Shown: piece by piece, positions 7,489-9,386 of the stretch
How the letters are laid out: every line of letters starts with the position of its first letter
Position numbering within the stretch: position 1 is the first letter of the stretch
DNA from: CAZHUN01 sp043801115
GTDB lineage: Archaea; Iainarchaeota; Iainarchaeia; Iainarchaeales; UBA10191
NCBI GenBank assembly: GCA_043801115.1
Contig: JAZDMJ010000042.1
Location: 1-9,386, forward strand
Direction of reading: 5' to 3'
Length of the DNA: 9,386 bases
Notes under the pieces: model-generated
What the model was told of the DNA's origin: nothing
Databases searched by the model: none
Seen by the model: the letters and a program-made list of their open reading frames with translations, nothing else
Position numbers and translations under genes: made by a program

Positions 7489-8184
7489 ATGCGCCAACCG
7501 CGCCATTCTACTTTGTGGTGGAAGAGCATCCGCGAAGCACGCGGGTTTGTGGAAGAAACGTTCGGAAGGGGAAGCGGTTCGGCCAAGTTCACCCAAAAGC
7601 GTTCTACTTTGTACCGCGCCATACGACGAGACAAAGCCTTAGAAGGAGAAGATTTTACAGTCCAAGATTTCGAAAAACACCTGCCCGAAATCTTGGCCCA
7701 GGTTTGGATTTTGGGAAAAAAACCGCGCGAAGCGCTCGTCTATTTTCGAAAGGGAATTTGGAAAACGAGCATACCCATTGACCAAAAAGCATCGCTCGTG
7801 CACGAAATCGCCCACGCCGCGTTCGAACGCAAAAAAGGCGTTCCAATATACCGAAAACAAGCCGCCATTTCCGAAGCGGCAGCATACACCGTCACGTTGG
7901 ACTATTTGTTGCAGGAAAGCAAAAAAGAGTTTTACTCGAGAATGGCCGATTTCAGCCGATTCCAGCAAAACCCGCACTTGAAAGACCCCAACCGCGTCGG
8001 AGCCGCGCTCGCGTTCGAAATCTTCCGCCTGTTTCCCCAACGCGAACAGCGAAAGCAAGTATTGAACGCGCTCTTAAACTACGAGTACACTTCCTACCCC
8101 AACGCGCTCGAATGGTTGAAACGCTTTCGAAAAAAAGCAGTTTCCGCAAGCTTGACCGGAAAAGTGGTCAGAAAAAGCATTTAA
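7489..8184 (+). CDS. Putative HExxH zinc metalloprotease
   Basis: A 231-residue protein from the ATG preferred here (a TTG start at 7453 would add 12 residues). Residues 105-109 are HEIAH inside a hydrophobic helix (ASLVHEIAHAAFER), the classic zinc-protease HExxH. Glu129 in ISEAAAY lies 20 residues after the second His, the spacing expected for the third zinc ligand of gluzincins. Before the motif is a beta strand (REALVYFRKGIW) that could be the edge strand next to the active site. The rest is helical, and the N- and C-termini are basic (RQPRHS; RFRKKAVSAS...VVRKSI). There is no signal peptide or membrane segment, so it is cytoplasmic, unlike the secreted S8 protease upstream. It begins 1 nt after the HTH-like gene, so the two are surely co-expressed. 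Protease activity is inferred from the motif; the family is not recognised and the substrate unknown. Confidence 0.78.
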   Translation: MRQPRHSTLWWKSIREARGFVEETFGRGSGSAKFTQKRSTLYRAIRRDKALEGEDFTVQDFEKHLPEILAQVWILGKKPREALVYFRKGIWKTSIPIDQKASLVHEIAHAAFERKKGVPIYRKQAAISEAAAYTVTLDYLLQESKKEFYSRMADFSRFQQNPHLKDPNRVGAALAFEIFRLFPQREQRKQVLNALLNYEYTSYPNALEWLKRFRKKAVSASLTGKVVRKSI

Positions 8185-8226
8185 TTCCAGAAATTGAATT
8201 CTTCTTGCATGGACTAATTGATTGTT

Positions 8227-8248
8227 GCCGAAAACGCCGAAAAGCGGC
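8227..8248. repeat. GCCGAAAA tandem repeat and small hairpin
   Basis: GCCGAAAA occurs twice (8227-8234 and 8236-8243), separated by one base. The second copy continues into CGGC, giving a GCCG-AAAAG-CGGC hairpin (8236-8248) with a 4-bp stem. It lies between the end of the metalloprotease gene and the TATA box of the toxin-antitoxin genes. It may be part of a terminator or an upstream regulatory element, or may mean nothing; the stem is short. Confidence 0.3.
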
Positions 8249-8252
8249 TTCA

Positions 8253-8259
8253 TTTAAAT
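8253..8259 (+). promoter_or_regulatory. TATA box for the toxin-antitoxin operon
   Basis: TTTAAAT is centred 28 nt upstream of the GTG at 8284 and resembles the TTTAAATA box of the first gene in the window. It predicts transcription starting at or very near the GTG and so supports this start over the in-frame GTG at 8293. Confidence 0.6.
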
Positions 8260-8267
8260 GCTTTTCG

Positions 8268-8293
8268 CTATAACTTGCTATAAGTGATTATAG
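8268..8293 (+). promoter_or_regulatory. Phased CTATAA array, candidate antitoxin operator
   Basis: Three hexamers begin exactly 10 bp apart: CTATAA at 8268, CTATAA at 8278 and its reverse complement TTATAG at 8288, with 4-bp spacers CTTG and GTGA. The last two form a perfect 6-bp-arm inverted repeat that encloses the GTG start codon. The array covers roughly -16 to +10 of the predicted transcription start, where a bound repressor would block RNA polymerase. Toxin-antitoxin operons are typically autoregulated, and RHH antitoxins bind short half-sites about one helical turn apart. The repeats are seen directly; the binding protein is inferred. Confidence 0.6.
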
Positions 8294-8538
8294 TGCCTGT
8301 AACGACTACGATTCAGATTTCGAAAAAGCTGAAAGGAGAGCTTGACTCTTTGAAGGATTTCAAGCGGCAGAGCTATGAAGAAGTGATTGGAAAGCTGGTG
8401 TACATCGTGAAGGAAGACGAGGAAGCGAGTTTGGAACTGAGCGATGAAGCGCTGGCCGGAGTCAGGGAATCAATGGAAGACTTCAAAAAGGGCAAAGTTT
8501 ACACTACTGCGCAATTGCGGAAAGAGCTGGGACTTTGA
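8284..8538 (+). CDS. Antitoxin, RHH/RelB-like
   Basis: An 84-residue antitoxin partner of the downstream RelE-like toxin. Residues 7-44 fit a ribbon-helix-helix unit: beta strand TTTIQIS, helix KKLKGELDSLK, then a second helix from SYEEVIGKLVYIVK. This would dimerise and bind DNA. The acidic middle (EDEEASLELSDEAL) leads to a C-terminal toxin-binding tail (MEDFKKGKVYTTAQLRKELGL) of the form usual in RelB-type partners of RelE toxins. GTG 8284 is chosen from the TATA spacing; GTG 8293 is an in-frame alternative that removes only three residues. The stop codon is followed immediately by the toxin ATG, so the two are translated as a coupled pair. Self-repression through the CTATAA array that surrounds its start codon is likely but inferred. 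Confidence 0.85.
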   Translation: MIIVPVTTTIQISKKLKGELDSLKDFKRQSYEEVIGKLVYIVKEDEEASLELSDEALAGVRESMEDFKKGKVYTTAQLRKELGL

Positions 8539-8796
8539 ATGCCCTTCAAACTCGTCTGGTCGGAAAAGTCCAAAAAAGACTTCAAACTGATTGAAAAAAA
8601 CATTTGCGACCGAATCCTCGAACGAGTCGAACTATTGGCGGGCCAGGACATTCCCCGCGTCGAAAAAGTGTCCGGGCAAAAGTTTTACAAGTACAGAGTG
8701 GGCAATTACCGCATTTTCATCCAACTGTTTCCCGTTCAAAAAATCATGCTCGTCCTCCGCGTATTGCACCGCAAAAACGCGTACAAAAACCTTTAA
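8539..8796 (+). CDS. RelE/ParE-superfamily toxin
   Basis: An 85-residue toxin, the usual length for the family. The pattern is typical: opening strand FKLVWSEKSKKDF, a helix pair carrying NICDRILERVELLAG, the loop VEKVSGQKFYKYRVG, then NYRIFIQLF and the closing strand LVLRVLHRKNAYKNL. The YRVGNYRI stretch (52-59) and the final HRKNAYK (77-83) are the most recognisable parts. RelE members cleave mRNA on the ribosome and ParE members inhibit gyrase; the sequence alone does not separate them, although the basic C-terminus with R74, R78, K79 and Y82 is compatible with an RNase of the RelE type. It has no separate ribosome binding site and starts at the base after the antitoxin stop codon, so expression depends on the antitoxin being translated. 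No break or missing segment is visible. Confidence 0.88.
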   Translation: MPFKLVWSEKSKKDFKLIEKNICDRILERVELLAGQDIPRVEKVSGQKFYKYRVGNYRIFIQLFPVQKIMLVLRVLHRKNAYKNL

Positions 8797-8819
8797 CCCC
8801 AAAATCGCCTTTAAAACCC

Positions 8820-8824
8820 TTTTT
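8820..8824 (+). terminator. T-run after the toxin gene
   Basis: TTTTT lies 24 nt after the toxin stop codon, between AAAACCC and CCC. It is a plausible archaeal U-tract termination signal separating the toxin-antitoxin operon from the next promoter. No stable hairpin precedes it. Confidence 0.3.
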
Positions 8825-8833
8825 CCCTGCAAT

Positions 8834-8840
8834 CATTTTA
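8834..8840 (+). promoter_or_regulatory. TATA-like box for the radical SAM gene
   Basis: CATTTTA is centred about 29 nt before the ATG at 8866. It matches the consensus less well than the other boxes but has the same spacing, so the radical SAM gene is probably also leaderless and separately transcribed from the toxin-antitoxin pair. No ribosome binding site precedes the ATG. Confidence 0.4.
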
Positions 8841-8865
8841 AGCTGTCCTAGACTTGTTTTATTCT

Positions 8866-9386
8866 ATGAATAGCTTTGGAAAATACCCTTCTCTTAAAGA
8901 AAATTTTTTGCTTAGGGGATATTCAGAAAAAGGGCTCACTTTTTGTGTTTATGATTGGAAAGAAGAAGAGCTTTATGTTTTGACAAAAGAATTCTTTAAA
9001 GTTTTGAATAGGTGTGATGGTTTAACTTTGGAAAAAAATATTTTAAAATCTAGTTCTGAAAAAAATATTTTCAAAGCGATTTCACGATTTGGATTTGTCA
9101 AATCTAAAAACTCTGCGAAGAAAATTGAAAGAATCCAAAAATACCGTTTTGCAAATAATCCTTTTGTCAGAAATGTATGCTGGCTTATAACGGGCCACTG
9201 CAATCTAAAGTGCAAGCACTGTTATATCGAAGCACCGAGCGGAAGATATGGAGAGCCTTCTTTTTCACAAGTCAAGGAAATCATTGAAGAGTTTGGCAAG
9301 GCAAATGTCTTGTCCGTTCAAATTAGCGGCGGAGAGGCATTTTTGAGAAAAGATTTTAACAAAATAATAGATTTGCTGAATGAAAA
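8866..9386 (+). CDS. Radical SAM protein with PqqD-like N-terminus (partial, runs off window)
   Basis: The first 173 residues of a radical SAM enzyme; the reading frame is open to the window end. C112, C116 and C119 in GHCNLKCKHCY form the CxxxCxxC motif that binds the [4Fe-4S] cluster for S-adenosylmethionine cleavage. ISGGEAFLRKDF (153-164) is the GGE motif that contacts SAM, in the form usual for the PqqE/SPASM-type group. Residues about 13-82 (LLRGYSEKGLTFCVYDW, LYVLTKEFFKVLNRCDG) look like a PqqD-type RiPP recognition element, the domain that binds precursor peptides. The combination suggests a peptide maturase making a ribosomally produced, modified peptide. An upstream in-frame stop at 8839 limits the start; ATG 8866 also has a TATA-like box at the right distance. 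The gene is AT-richer than its neighbours (hand count 35 G/C in positions 8881-9000), hinting at transfer. Whether a SPASM domain follows cannot be seen. Confidence 0.88.
   Translation, partial: MNSFGKYPSLKENFLLRGYSEKGLTFCVYDWKEEELYVLTKEFFKVLNRCDGLTLEKNILKSSSEKNIFKAISRFGFVKSKNSAKKIERIQKYRFANNPFVRNVCWLITGHCNLKCKHCYIEAPSGRYGEPSFSQVKEIIEEFGKANVLSVQISGGEAFLRKDFNKIIDLLNE

Noticed and set aside
5742..7634. A 630-codon open frame on the minus strand (also 493 codons at 4759-6240)
   Set aside because: It lies antisense to alaS and the downstream operon genes, which have clear motifs. The deduced protein is rich in Phe, Arg and Ser without recognisable motifs. Such frames arise because the + genes rarely use TTA, CTA and TCA codons.
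6726..8184. ImmR/ImmA-type (phage repressor and anti-repressor protease) pair
   Set aside because: An HTH gene beside an HExxH gene recalls this system, but the HTH-like segments do not look like an Xre-type domain, the order and sizes differ, and no integrase or phage genes are nearby.
8604..8873. Overlapping frames inside the toxin gene extending to the radical SAM start
   Set aside because: Low-complexity, Pro/Ser/Arg-rich translation in the wrong frame over a clear RelE-like gene; not a credible RiPP precursor.
1..9386. tRNA, rRNA, CRISPR arrays, transposases or attachment sites
   Set aside because: I looked for cloverleaf-like elements, regularly spaced direct repeats and transposase motifs by eye and saw none; a covariance-model search would be needed to exclude small RNAs.

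Overview
The window looks like part of an archaeal genome, most likely from a DPANN-type lineage (Diapherotrites-like is my best guess; no rRNA or other decisive marker is present). Five transcription-unit starts have a TATA-like box centred about 26-29 nt upstream of the start codon, the geometry of archaeal leaderless mRNAs. Genes inside the operon carry Shine-Dalgarno-like GGTGA or GGGAG instead. The large surface protease ends in a Cys-rich segment of a kind I associate with DPANN surface proteins. All genes I accept are on the + strand.

Layout: (1) Positions 58-4350 hold two exported lipoproteins, each with its own promoter and an almost identical LLFGCTQ-type lipobox (Cys20 in both): a DUF4382-type lipoprotein and a 1189-residue multidomain subtilisin-like (S8) protease. 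(2) Positions 4387-8184 form a compact four-gene operon. It starts with alaS, encoding an unusually short alanyl-tRNA synthetase (597 aa) that keeps the aminoacylation and editing domains, lacks the C-terminal C-Ala region, and resembles CPR (Patescibacteria) enzymes. Then come an unrecognised basic protein, a protein with two HTH-like segments, and a putative HExxH zinc metalloprotease, joined by overlaps or gaps of 1-9 nt. (3) Positions 8284-8796 encode a RelB/RHH-like antitoxin and RelE/ParE-like toxin pair. A striking array of three CTATAA half-sites spaced exactly 10 bp apart lies over the predicted transcription start. (4) From 8866 to the end is the 5' part of an AT-richer gene for a radical SAM protein with a PqqD-like N-terminal region, suggesting a RiPP-type peptide maturase; it runs off the window.

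The first two blocks look like chromosomal and surface genes. From about 8185 the content becomes accessory in character (toxin-antitoxin, then a compositionally distinct radical SAM gene). The best candidates for something new are the radical SAM locus beginning at 8866, the phased operator, the minimal AlaRS and its operon with uncharacterised partners. I saw no RNA genes, CRISPR arrays, insertion sequences or transposases.
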